Origin: Capra hircus
Lineage: Eukaryota > Chordata > Mammalia > Artiodactyla > Bovidae
Assembly: GCF_001704415.2 (NCBI RefSeq)
Contig: NC_030820.1
Location: forward strand, 46,420,036-46,484,035
Reading direction: 5' to 3'
DNA length: 64,000 nt
The notes below the pieces were generated by a model that saw only the letters and a list, made by a program, of their open reading frames with translations, made no database searches and was not told the origin of the DNA. Position 1 is the stretch's first letter; each line of letters begins with the position of its first letter. A program made the translations under genes and the position numbers. Of the stretch, positions 1 through 10,639 are shown in pieces.

Positions 1-1586
1 GTCTAGAATATTCTCGGATACTGCAGGATCACACACTGAGTGTGAACCTGGATACTGAACCTTGCTGGCAAAATTAGCATTTTCTCTCTGATGGCCCTGA
101 AATGGTGCAGCCTAGCATCTGCCTGAAAATCTATACAATTTTTTCCCCTATTTTTGACAGCAATAGCTTTGGTCAAAACATTGGGATTTCTGAAGCAAGC
201 ACAGGGCTTGCAATTCCTTGCATCAAGGTCCTTTCCTTTGGAATGTCAGCTAATCTAGTAACAGCAGTATGGCACTCAGCACACTCAGACACTCTCCCGC
301 AGACTGTTCCCTCAGGGGTGTCAGAGTATGACCTAGGAATGGGTTCACAAAGCTCAGAAAGTGCAGGGAAACATACTGGCTGTGATGATAGAAAATGGGG
401 CCTCTGTGCAATTGTATTTTTCTCACCTATTGAAATCTAGACAGTTGCTGATAGATAGATGCCTGAAAGTCACTTTTTTTTGCCTTTCATTCATTGAAGT
501 AATATATGTTTCCCAGCATTCTGTTTGCTAAGAATAACCCACTATTTGCCAATCCTTGCTTGGAGGTCATTTTTAAGTAACAATTTCCCCTCAGGTGTGT
601 CACAGTAGGGAAGGACAGCAGAATCACAGGGAAAAACAAATGAACAAAAAACCCAAGTTCCATCAAATTTTCTCTGTAGGAGAGATCCAGTGATTCTAAG
701 TCTATCTAGAAATTATCGGATGCTGCAGGGACACATAGTCAGTGTGAACCTGGATAACGGACCTGTTGGCAAAATTAGCATTGTCCTTCTTCTGGCCCTA
801 AAACAGTGCAGCCTAGCAATGGCCTGAAAATCCATCCAATTTCTTTTCCTACTTTGACAGCAATAGCTTTGTTCAAAACATTGGGATTTCTGAAGCAAGC
901 AGGTGGCTTACGACTCCTTGCATCCTTGCATCAAGGTCCTTTCCACTGGAATGTCAAGTAATCTACAAACAACAGTATGGCACTCAGCAATCTCAGACAC
1001 ACTCCCTCAGCCTGTTTCCTCATGGGTATTCCCAGTAAGACGTAGGAATGTGTTCATAAGGCTCAGAAAATTCTGGGAAAGATACTGGCTGTGACTCAGG
1101 AAATTAGGGCCTCTGTGGTGGTCTCACATCATAGAATCTAGACATTTGCTGAAAGATAGATAGCTGAAAAACACTCTTTTTTTTTCTTTTGCCTTTCTTT
1201 CACTGAAGGAACACAGGTATCCCAGCATTCTATTTGCTTAGAGGAACACAATGCTTGGAAATCCTTGCTTGGAGGTCATTTTAAGTAACAATTTCCCCTC
1301 ATGTGTGTCACAGTGGGGAAGGACCACATAATTACAGGGAAAAACAAACAAACAAAAAAACCCAATTCCATAAAATTTTCTCTGTAGGATGATCCAGTGA
1401 TCCTAGGTCTGTCTGGAATATTCTTGGATTCTGCAGGGACACATACTGAGTTTGAACCTGGATACTGGATGTTGTCAGCAAAATTAGCATTTTCTCTCTG
1501 TTGGCCCTAAAACAGTGCGGCCAAGCAACTGCCTGAAAACCCATCTCATTGCTGTTTTCAGCAATGCTGTTTACACTGACAGCAAT

Positions 1587-1710
1587 GAAAGTGAAAGGAA
1601 AGGGAAGTTGCCCAGTCATGTTTGACTCTTCGCGACCCCATGGACTGCAGCCCACCAGGCTCCTCCGTCCATGGGACTTTCCAGGCAAGAGCACTGGAGT
1701 GGGTTGCCAT
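1587..1710 (-). mobile_element. BovA-type SINE inside the third 700-bp unit
   Basis: Minus-strand Bov-A sequence, recognised by 'gactcttcgcgaccccatgg', 'ccaccaggctcctccgtcc' and 'actggagtgggttgccat'. The flanks 'acagcaat' and 'tagcaat' look like the duplicated target and match the uninterrupted 'gacagcaatag' of the sister units, so the SINE arrived after the tandem array formed. Confidence 0.75.
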
Positions 1711-1984
1711 TGATAGCAATAGTGTTCCTCAAAACTCTGGGATTTCTGAGGCGAGCAGGTGCCTTGCAATCCTTGCATCATGGTCCTTTCCACTGGAATG
1801 TCAACTAATCTAGGTAACAACAGTATGAGGTAACAACAGCTGAGAGTACTCAGCACTTTCAGTCACTCTCCCACAGACTGTTTCCTCCCGGGCAGTCCCA
1901 GGATGACCTAGGAATGTATTCACCAGGCTCAGAAAGTGTGGAGAAATATAATGGCTGTGACTCTTGAAATTAAGGCCTTTGTGC

Positions 1985-2013
1985 AAACTCTTGAAATTAA
2001 ATTTCAAGAGTTT
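1985..2013. repeat. Perfect 29-bp palindrome
   Basis: AAACTCTTGAAATT (1985-1998), one A, then AATTTCAAGAGTTT (2000-2013): two exact 14-nt inverted arms. The sister tandem units carry only a single 'ctgtgactc(t)tgaaatta' type stretch, so the second arm looks locally gained in this copy. Confidence 0.9.
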
Positions 2014-3957
2014 CTATCATCATAGAATCTAGATAGTTTCTAACAGATAGATGCTTGAAAAACACTTTTTTTTTGCCTTTCGTTCATTGAAGGAACATAG
2101 GTTTCCCAACATTCTGTTTGCTGAGTGTAACACACTACTTGCAAATCTGTGCTTGGAGGTCATTTTAACTAACAATTACCCCTCACGTGTGTCACAGTAG
2201 GGAAGGGCCACATACTTACAGGGGAAAAACAAGCAAAAACAACTTAAGTTCTGTTAGTTTTCTCTGTAGGAAAGTCCAGAGATCCTAGGTCTGTCTGGAA
2301 TATTCTTGGATATTTCAGGGACACATACTGAGTATGAACCTGGAAACAGGACTTTGTTGGCAAAATGAGCGTTGTCTCTCTGACAGCCCTGAAACGGTGT
2401 GGCCTAGCAACTGCCTGAAAATCCGTACAATTTTTTTTCCTACTTTTGACAGCAATAGCTTTGGTCAAAACACTGGGATTTCTGAAGCAAGCAGGGGGCT
2501 TGCAACTCCTTGCGTCAAGGTCCTTTCCTTTGGGATATCAGCTAATCTAGGTAACAGTATTATGGCACTCAACACTCTCAGACACTCCCCGGCAGACTGT
2601 TTCCTCAGTGATGTCACAGTATGACCTAGGCATGTGTTCACAAGGCTCAGAAAAAGGAGGGAAATAAACTGGCTGTGACTCTCAAAATTACATCAGGTGG
2701 GATGCTGCAACTGCACAGGGTTCCCATGGGGAAATGACTGCTCTGGGACATCAGACCCCAATTCCAGGTGCACAAGAAGATGTCTCCCTGCAGTTTCAAA
2801 GGTGTGTAAATGCATTCCTAGGATACAATGTGCTATCCATGAATGATGACTTTTATATCTGTTTTTGCACTGATCAGCTAAAACTGTTCTATCAGAAGAC
2901 TTCCCATCAAGAAGTGGCAAGCAGTGTGTTTCTCTCAGAAAACACAAGTATTTGATGAGACTTGAGGTCCTACAGCAGGGAAAATTGCTCCTGTGTGTTT
3001 TTCCATCAGGCTGGAGTTTGCAAGTATTCCAGGTTCATTAGGGGCAAATGCTGCTTTCATTTCAGACCCCGAGTTCTAGGTTCAGAGAAACATTCCCCTA
3101 CAGCTTCAGAACTGGACAAAGACACCCCTAGAACACACTGTATTATTCTCTTGGGAAAGAGACCAGGGAAGAGTGTTCTGTGAGTACTTCTGCCATACCT
3201 GTTGTTACCCTGAGTGGGCAGAATTACACTGCCAGGTGGTTTGTAGCATTAATAAGCAAGTGCCTGTGTTTTCAGAAAACGCAGACACTTTAGCAAAGTT
3301 GCCTTTGTAAAGAAGAGGCAAATGAACCCATGTGCATTTCCTTCAGGCTTAAGATTGCAATCACCCTGCAGTGACAGAAGTGCTACTTCTGCCATTAGGC
3401 TCCAAATCCCATGTGAACATAAACAAATGTCCCTGTCTTTAGAAAGCTGTGTAAGAGAACTTAAGGACAGACCACAATGTCATGAGTAAAGAGTTCAGTA
3501 GGGAATGTTCTGGGAGTGTTGACTGCCATACCTGTTGTCAGCAGCCTAACTTGGTAAAACTAGACTGGGTGATGGCTTCCCAGTAAGAAGTGGCAAGCTG
3601 CATGTTCCTTTAGGAAGAATCAAGTAATGAACCAACGCTGTCGCAATGCCCAAATGAGCCAGTGCGTTTCTTCCTATCTGGTTGGAGGCTGCAACTATCC
3701 AGCTTTCACAGGAGGAATATACTGATTTTGTCATATTATCTGGATTTGTGGCTTCAAGATAACGCATTTCCCTGCACATTTAGAGCTGTGTAAAGACACT
3801 CCTAGTGTACAAACTCTGTACCATTTGCGGAGCAAAGATAGCAGTGGAGAGTACTCTATGAATGTGGATGTTAGGCCTGTCTTTACCATGATGAGGTGAA
3901 AAGTCCTGTCAGGTGACCTCGCAGCCAGAAGTGGCAAGCTGCCTGCTTCATGAGAAT

Positions 3958-4160
3958 TAAAGTTGCTCAGTCGTGTGTGACTCTTTGCAATCCCATGGAC
4001 TGTAGCTTACCGGCTCCTCCATCCATGGAATTTTCCTGGCAAGAGTATTGAAGTGGCTTTCCATTTCCTACTCTAGGGGATCTTCCCGACTCAGGGATCA
4101 AACCTGGGTCTCCCACGTTGCAGGCAGATGCTTTTTCCTCTGAGCCACCAGGGAAGCCAG
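3958..4160 (-). mobile_element. Bov-tA SINE
   Basis: Minus-strand tRNA-Glu/BovA composite: 'gttgctcagtcgtgtgtgactc' at one end and 'gagccaccagggaagcc' (complement of the tRNA-like head) at the other. It lies between units 4 and 5 of the 335-bp array and lengthens that interval by about 200 bp. Confidence 0.85.
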
Positions 4161-4593
4161 CTGGATTCATTGAAAATTCAACTACTTAACCAAAGCTGTT
4201 CTGGAATGGAAGAGTAGAATGAGCCTGTTGTCCTTTTCTGGCAGGTGGGATGCTGCAACTACACAGGTTTCCCATGGGGAAATTACTTCTTTGGGACATC
4301 AGACCCCAATTCCAGGAGCACAAAAAGATGTCTCCCTGCAGTTTCAAAGCTGTGTAAATGCATCCTAGGACACAATGTTCTATCCTTGAATGTTGACTTT
4401 TTTATGTTTTTGCACTGATCAGCTAAAACTGTACTGTCAGAGGCCTTCCCATCAAGAAGTGGTAAGCAGCAGGTTTCTTCAGAAAACACAAGTACTTGAG
4501 GAGCCTTGTGGTCCTCAAAGCACAAATGCCCCCGTGTGCTTTTCTATCAGGCTGGAGATTGCCAAGTATTTCAGGTTCGCTAGGTGCAAATGC

Positions 4594-4873
4594 CGGAGAA
4601 GGCAATGGCACCCCACTCCAGTACTCTTGCCTGGAAAATCCCATGGATGGAGGAGCCTGGAAGGCTGCAGTCCATGGCGTTGCTGAGGGTCGGACATGAC
4701 TGAGCGACTTCACTTTCACTTTTCACTTTCATGCATTGAAGGAAATGGCAACTCACTCCAGTGTTCTTGCCTGGAGGATCCCAAGGACGGGGGAGCCTGG
4801 TGGGCTGCCGTCTGTCTATGGGGTCACACAGAGTCGGACATGACTGAAGCAACTTAGCAACAGCAGCAGCAGC
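4594..4873 (+). mobile_element. BovA2 SINE (dimer) with 12-bp target duplication
   Basis: Two Bov-A monomers in plus orientation ('ggagaaggcaatggcaccc' and 'gaaggaaatggcaactcac') ending in a (cag)n tail. The exact 12-mer AGGTGCAAATGC flanks it at 4582-4593 and 4874-4885, which marks a clean retroposition into unit 6 of the tandem array. Confidence 0.92.
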
Positions 4874-5285
4874 AGGTGCAAATGCTGCTTTCATTTCAGC
4901 CCCCAAGTTCTAGGTTCAGAGAATTGTTTCCCCACAGCTTCAGAGCTGTGCAAGGACACTCCTAGGACAGACACACTATCATTCCCTTAGAAGAGTTCAG
5001 GGAAGTGTGTTCTGTGAGTGCTTCTGCCATACCCTTTTTTTTTACCCTGAGTGGGCAGAATTACACTGTCTGGTGACTTGTTAGCATTAGTAAGCAAGCA
5101 CCTTGCCTTCAGAAAATGCAGATGCTTAAGCAGAATTGTGGTCGTAAGGAAGAGGCAAATGAACCCATGTGCATTTCTTTCAGGCTTAAGATTGCAACCA
5201 CCCTGCAGTGACACGAAGTGCTGCTTTTGCCATTAGGCTCAGAATCCTAAGTAAACATAAACAAATGTCCCTCTCCTTAGAAAGC

Positions 5286-5940
5286 TAATGTTGGTCCAGT
5301 GGTTTGTGTAAGCTTTGTATAGGGTGAGATTTATGCTTGAGTTTTTGTTTGTTTTTCCTCTGATGGGCAAGGCTGAGTGGAGGTGGTAATCCTTTCTGCT
5401 GATGATTGGGTTTGTATTTTTGTTTTGTTTGTTGTTTAGATGAGGAGTCCTGCACAGGGTGCTACTGGCAGTTTGATGATGCCGGGTCTTGTATTTAAGT
5501 GGTTTCCTTTGTGTGAGTTCACACTATTTGACACTCCCTAGGGTTAGTTCTCTGGTTGTCTAGGGTCTTGGAGTTAGTGCTCCCACTCCAAACGCTTAGG
5601 GATTGATCTCGCTCCAAAGACCAGCCTAGGTCCAAACTACCAAGAGGAATTTCACTCGAAATGAAAGGGCCTTTACTTGAATTCCAAAAGCCAGTGCACA
5701 AGAATACAATGGAGATCTCTGACTCAGTGGAAACTCTTCCATGCTTTGGTTGCAGCAGATGTTGGTCCTCTTTTGCTTTGATCTGTCCCCAGTTTCTGTG
5801 GCAGCTGCCCAGCAGAGGCCATCTGATGTCACTTTGTTCGTTACCTGGATGAAAGGGTATCTCCTTCTCAGAGGAGCCTGAGACAAACAAAGGGACAGTG
5901 CAGAGCCATCCCTGCATGGAAGCTCCCTTCCATTTAGAAA
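5286..5940. other. Gene-free stretch, no repeat family assigned
   Basis: The tandem array ends near 5285 and the first proviral LTR homology starts near 5935. In between are T/G-rich runs ('gtttttgtttgtttttcc', 'tttttgttttgtttgttg') and a stretch that could be LINE-derived, but no reading frame or family I can name. Overlapping ORFs of 60-130 codons occur on both strands and look like chance. Confidence 0.4.
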
Positions 5941-6483
5941 TGTTTCTCTTAAGCTATGTTAATGAACTATGTATTTAGCCTAAACTCTGTGTTTCTTCAC
6001 TTAGGTTCTGCCTAAGACTCAGAACTGATAATGGCTCAACAAACCAGTATGTTTTTCTCATACAATTGTTCTCCTAATCTATGTTAATGAGACTATGTAT
6101 TTGCTTGGAAACCTGCCTTCTTCAAGATTCATGTCAATCATTTTATGGCCTGGGATGACTCACCTTGTTCCAATGTTACCTCAAAATGCATGTTGTGGGT
6201 GAGGGGCCCTGGTGCCACTCTCTGAGTTTTGAGACATTTCCTTTCTTTAATTAGTACCCTTCTGATAGATGTATAAGTTACCATTAAAGTCTAGCGGGGG
6301 GCACTCTTTCTGCCCCTTCTAATGTCTATGTCAGAAGCTTAATGTCTTTCTTTTATACTTTAATACAACTTTATTACACAAAAGCTTGGAGTGATCAAGT
6401 CTCATCACTGGCCCCAGATTGAATTCTTCTCCTCCAAAGGCCAAGAATCCCATCATCTTTCATGGCTCAACAACAACCTTTCA
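5941..6483 (+). repeat. 5' LTR of the provirus
   Basis: Starts TGTTTCTCTTAAGC and ends ...CTTTCA; the same sequence recurs at 12883-13317. A U3 direct repeat ('ctatgttaatga.actatgtattt') occurs near 5954 and 6079. A TATA-like TATAAG lies at 6272-6277. It keeps about 105 bp of R/U5 (roughly 6320-6425) that the 3' copy lacks. The true 5' edge is uncertain, because the 3' LTR may extend further upstream and this copy may be truncated. Confidence 0.78.
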
Positions 6484-6486
6484 TCT

Positions 6487-6504
6487 TGGGAGCTCATCTG
6501 GGAT
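6487..6504 (+). other. Primer binding site, tRNA-Pro type
   Basis: TGGGAGCTCATCTGGGAT lies three bases after the LTR's terminal CA. It differs at three transitions from the usual proline-tRNA primer site of gammaretroviruses (known from MLV-type viruses), which is expected for an old copy. Confidence 0.8.
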
Positions 6505-8250
6505 TCTTCAGGACAAGGTAAGGATGCTTGGAGCTCTAGTTCTTTGTTCTCCTGGCAAACACATTTTCTGCTGTACATTACTAACTCTATGGTGTGCTTG
6601 TGTGTGTGATTGATTGAAAGAGGCACACATGTGTGAAGCAAGATCTGGGTCCAAATCTTTGGTTCTGAGGTGATCTCATACCACTTATGGCAGGAACCCT
6701 GTCGGGGGATTATACAGACCTACTAATGTCAAAAGGCACCCAATGTCTCCTCCAGGAGAACAGACCAAGATGGATGAAATGTGTGGATGGAACTCTCCTT
6801 TCTTGGCCAACCTTTCTGGTCTCTTTGACCATTTAATAACTTCTTGGGAATTAGAACTACTAACCTAATTAGTGGGATCATAGACTTTCAAGGGACTTGT
6901 TATCTATGCTGTTACTGTGTACTGTCATGTAGATCCCAAACTTTTTCTCTTTTTTTGGATTCACAAAGTCCTAGCCTCACTAGGAGTTGATAGTTTGGAA
7001 GCTAGATGGAGTTCCGATTCCAAGAGCATCTCTCAGGTTAAAGATTACTCAAATAGGAAATACAGCAGGCTTCTTCCTTTGGTAACACTAGCTCTTAGCA
7101 GACCAGAGGAGGATCTCCAGTCGCTTCTGTTCCAACTCCTTAGATATTCTTCCTGCGGAATCTGTGGGAATGAACTGGAAGGACTGGCCATAATAACTTG
7201 AGGACAAAAATCACTTTTTCCTCTGTGGCCAGCCCTTCACCATTTCTTTTGCTATCACTTATATTGGTGTGGTGACACTCAGAAGGAACATCTTGGTTTT
7301 ATGTTTGGCCCTTTATGATTTACTGGTCTTATTGTGGTCAGGAATGTACTCAGGGTTGTGCATAGGCACTCAGGAGACAAATGTTTCCCTTAGCAGTCTT
7401 AGCTTGGGAGGCATTCTGGAAGGTTACTCTGACTGCACCTTGGGTGGCATCAGAGGCAAGCAAAAGTTTTAGTGGTGAGGAACTGGATATTGGTCTGGGA
7501 TGCCATCAGGTGTACCCCTGATGCATCTCCACCCCACCCCAGTGGTAGAATGGGGAGGGACAGTAGTGGAATACCTGTGGTAAGAGACAGGTTAACTCTG
7601 GCCAGGGAAGGAAGGTTAGGTGGAAAACCTGTCTCCACCCCCATCTAGAGCAGGGAGGGATGCCTCCAGTAGAAAGACGGTGTGGTCGCTATTTTTCTCT
7701 CTTACAGATGGGAGCTAACCATTTCAGCCTCACTCCTTTGAAAAACTGGGATAGGTTTGATCCCCAGAGCCTAATGAAGACATGCTTGATCTTCCTATGT
7801 CATACTACATGGCCACGGTATCCACTGGAGGATAGCGAATGGTGGTTGGTTGGAGGGTCTCTTAATTATAATATTGTTTTACAATTAAACTGGTTCTGTA
7901 GAGAACAAGGAAATGGGTAGAAGTAGCATATGTGTTGCCATTTTTCTCTCTGTGAGACATGTCAGATTTATGTCCTAAGGGTATATGTTAGGGTATGAAA
8001 TTTTCAGCTCCCTATTCTGCCTTATGACCTTATTTGGAAGGATGTGATGTATATCCTGGGACAGGCGCTAACTCCTGAATCAACAACTTGAGTTTTATGG
8101 AAAGCTGTTGCCCATGGAGATGAATGGCTTGGCAAGGAATCATTAGGGAAGAGGGAGGATGAGACAGCTGACCTCTCCACTGGGGATCAGGCAGTCCCAA
8201 CTATAGAACCAGATTGGGACTAAAACATGGCTAAAGGATAATGGGATAAG
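6505..8250 (+). other. Proviral leader and decayed 5' gag region
   Basis: Sequence between primer site and the first recognisable capsid stretch. Reading frames are short and interrupted (for example 6917-7201, 7269-7472, 7660-7920) and I cannot match them with confidence to matrix or leader domains. No separate host gene is seen. Confidence 0.5.
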
Positions 8251-8257
8251 AGTCATT

Positions 8258-8802
8258 TTGTCAGATGCGTTCTTGAAGGACTCAGGCAATGATGCTAAAT
8301 TGGCAAACATAGAACAGGAAGAGAAGGAAGCTTCTGGTAAATTCCTAGATAGACTGAGAGAAGCCCTTTGCAGATTCACTGAGATTGATCCTGAAAGTGA
8401 AGAGGGAAGGGTAATCTTAAAAGATAGATTTCTTATTCAGTCAGCTCCAGATATCCGCTGTAAGCTACTAAAACATGTGTATGGACCAAATCAGTCTTTA
8501 GATAATCTGTTGTAACTGGCTCAGTCAGTCTATTATGGCAGGGAATATGAGGGAAGAAAGAAAGGCAGAGAAAGACCAAGATACTGGCAGAAGCCCTTGT
8601 AATGGCTGTCAGGACTGTTCTTAAACAGCCTGAGAAAAATTCCAGGAGAGACCCAGGTGAATGGGGATGGGCTTGCTATTACTGTGGAAAGGAGGAGTGC
8701 CTCAAGCAGGATTGCCCTCAGGCATCTAAGGGGTCCCCAGCTCCATGTCTTGTCTTGCAAGGGACCACAATGGAGGAGAGACTGCCCCCAGAGGCATAGG
8801 TC
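8258..8802 (+). pseudogene. gag: ERV gag remnant (capsid C-terminus and nucleocapsid)
   Basis: Frame 8258-8512 reads as a capsid C-terminal segment ('KFLDRLREALCRFTEIDPES', then 'DIRCKLLK'), a pattern typical of class I ERV Gag. A second frame from 8602 carries a zinc knuckle at 8674-8715 with spacing C-x2-C-x4-C-x4-C: the third ligand, normally His, reads Cys. A stop and a frame change separate the two parts. In a retrovirus these parts form the shell and bind the RNA genome; here the reading frame is dead. Confidence 0.8.
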
Positions 8803-8836
8803 CCAGTGGTGGGACTCTCAAGACAACCAGGACTGA

Positions 8837-9034
8837 ATGTACCCGGGGGTCCCCACGCAAACTCCCGCCCTAATTACAGCTGAGGAACACCAGGTATTAG
8901 TAACTGTGGGTGGCCAATCTGTCAATTTCCTTGTGGACACCAGGGCAAGTTACTCTGTGCTTACTGAAGCCCCTGGTCCACTTTCTCCCCAATCCGCTTC
9001 CATAATGGGACTGTCTGGACGAGCCAAACATTAA
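8837..9034 (+). pseudogene. pro: ERV protease remnant
   Basis: The frame contains the aspartic-protease context 'FLVDTRASYSVLTEA': the catalytic Asp codon is at 8936-8938 and the Gly of the usual D-T-G triad reads Arg at 8942-8944. The frame stops at 9034, soon after a 'GLSG'-type stretch. The triad change alone would be expected to inactivate the enzyme. Confidence 0.8.
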
Positions 9035-9239
9035 TATTTCAGTCATCCTCTAAGCTGCAAGTGGGACTCTGTGCTATTTTTACAGAGTGCCAGATTGTGC
9101 CAGAGTCTCCCTCACCCCTTTTGGGGAGGGATATACTGAGCAAGGTCCATGCCTCTGTTTGATGAATATGGAGCCCTTCCTTTCTCTCCCTTTAATTAAA
9201 CAAAATGTAAATCCTAAAGTGTGAGCTGATGGAAAATCT

Positions 9240-10340
9240 GTGGGTCGAGCACAAAATGCTATTCCTGTAGTTGTGAAGCTGAAAAACCCACTCATATTTC
9301 CACATCAAAAGCAGTATCCACTGAAACCCGAGGTTAAAGAAAGGTTAAAGCCCATCATCAAGATTTTAAAGGAGCAGGGGCTATTAATTCCCTGTAACAC
9401 TCCATGCAACACTCCTATTTTTGGTATAAAGAAGTCAAATTATAAGTGGTGACTAGTTCAAGATTTACAAATAATAAATGAAGCTGTATACCCTGTACAC
9501 CCCATGGTGCCTATTGTATAAAATTACTGAACAAGCGAAATATTTTTCAGCATGCTTTCTAGAGTTAAACCTATACTATGTCATCCCCTACCTATGACCT
9601 TCTGACAATTGAGAGGATTTGGGGGAATCATAGGCTACTGCCTTATTTGGCTTCTGGGTTATGGGGAACTTGCCTGGCCTATATATGAACTTACAACTGA
9701 AACTCAACAAGCCCAAACTGACAAACTGGTTCAGACTCCAGATACTCAAAAGGCTTTTAAAGCTCTTCAGATTGCTCTCCTGCCAGCTCCTGCTTTGAGC
9801 TTGCCCACAGGGTCAGAATTCAATTTGTTTGTCACTGAAAGAAAAGGTATGGTCTTCGGAGTTTTGACACAACCCCGAGGGCCTTACTAGCTATATATAG
9901 GATACCTGAAAAACTTAAATCCTGCCACTTTCCTTCCTGACAAGGAAAATGAAACACCTGATAACAATTGTTCCCAATTTCTAACTTTAAACTATACAGC
10001 TTGGGAAGACCTGATGGATACCCCATTAGATAATCCTGATATGGAAATATTTGCAGTTCTTTGTTTGGGATGGGAAACTTAAAGTAAGTTACACTATGAT
10101 GTAGCTGGATAGATCTTAAAAGCAAAGTCTCTCCCCCAGGGAATGAGTGCTCAGGTAGTGGAGCTTATGTCTCTGACCCGAGCTCTAGAGTTAATCAAAA
10201 GGCAGCAAGTCAATATCTATACTGATTCTAAGTATGCTTATTTGACTTTACATGTTCATGCTGCAATACGGAAAGAAAGAAAGTTTAAAATGGCAACAGG
10301 AGAACCTATTAAGCATTTCAAAAGATTGAGAGACTTTTAA
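9240..10340 (+). pseudogene. pol: ERV pol remnant: RT fingers, connection domain, RNase H
   Basis: 9240-9449 is the RT N-terminal part (basic region, 'QYPLKPEVKERLKPII', 'GLLIPC'), closed by a stop where the VQDL motif should continue. The palm with the catalytic YxDD motif is absent: sequence near 9520-9610 jumps from the 'VYPVHPMVP' region to the connection domain ('GYGELAWPIYEL', 9609-9890). RNase H follows around 10143-10340 with 'YTDSKYAYL'. Several frame changes are present. The large internal deletion and stops rule out activity. Confidence 0.85.
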
Positions 10341-10639
10341 CTGCTATAAATTGTCCTACAGAAGTAGCTGTTGTGCACTGCAAAGGGCACAGCAGGGACA
10401 GGAATAAGTAGCCGAGGGTAATCAGCTGGCTGACTGTCAAGCCAGAAAACCAGCACTTTAAGAAACCCCTTCACTGCAGACACCTTTGATCTAGACAGGT
10501 CCTGTGGAATAGGAAAAACATTACAATGAGGAAGAATTAGAGAGATATGAGAAAATAGGAGCAAAGATTATTGATAAAGGATGCTTATAGTCCAAGGATG
10601 GATGATGAATAATTACTGAAAATTCTCAATGGGAAATTC

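Larger units (their letters stand above)
1..2692. repeat. Tandem array of four ~700-bp units
   Basis: The block starting 'gtctagaatattct...ctgcagg' at the window edge recurs near 700, 1405 and 2290 with the same internal order: 'tgtgaacctgga', 'ggcaaaattagcat', 'cctgaaaatc', 'gacagcaatagctttggtcaaaaca', 'gggatttctgaagcaagca', 'atgacctaggaat', and a poly-T followed by 'gcctttc'. Spacings are about 703, 704 and 885 bp; the third copy is long because a SINE sits inside it. The fourth copy breaks off near 2692, where a different repeat begins, and the first is cut by the window start. No copy has a convincing reading frame. I do not recognise the family. Confidence 0.8.
2693..5285. repeat. Seven ~335-bp units in higher-order ABCD-ABC arrangement
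   Basis: Anchor motifs of the type 'aggctggaGattgcaa' occur at about 2704, 3017, 3353, 3688, 4252, 4557 and 5190. After removing two SINE insertions the spacing is roughly 305-360 bp. Units 1, 2 and 3 resemble units 5, 6 and 7 more than their neighbours: 'cccatggggaaatga' with 'gggacatcagaccccaattcc' in units 1 and 5, 'ccaggttc...gcaaatgctgctttcatttcag' in units 2 and 6, and 'caccctgcagtgaca' in units 3 and 7. The higher-order period is therefore about 1.34 kb. Shared elements include 'agaagtggcaagc', 'tcagaaaacacaagta', 'ttcagagctgtgtaa' and 'tgttctgtgagtg...ctgccatacc'. Non-coding; family not recognised. Confidence 0.8.

Noticed and set aside
5519..5917. Minus-strand 132-codon ORF
   Set aside because: Overlaps another minus frame and a plus frame in unassigned DNA next to the provirus; no domain seen.
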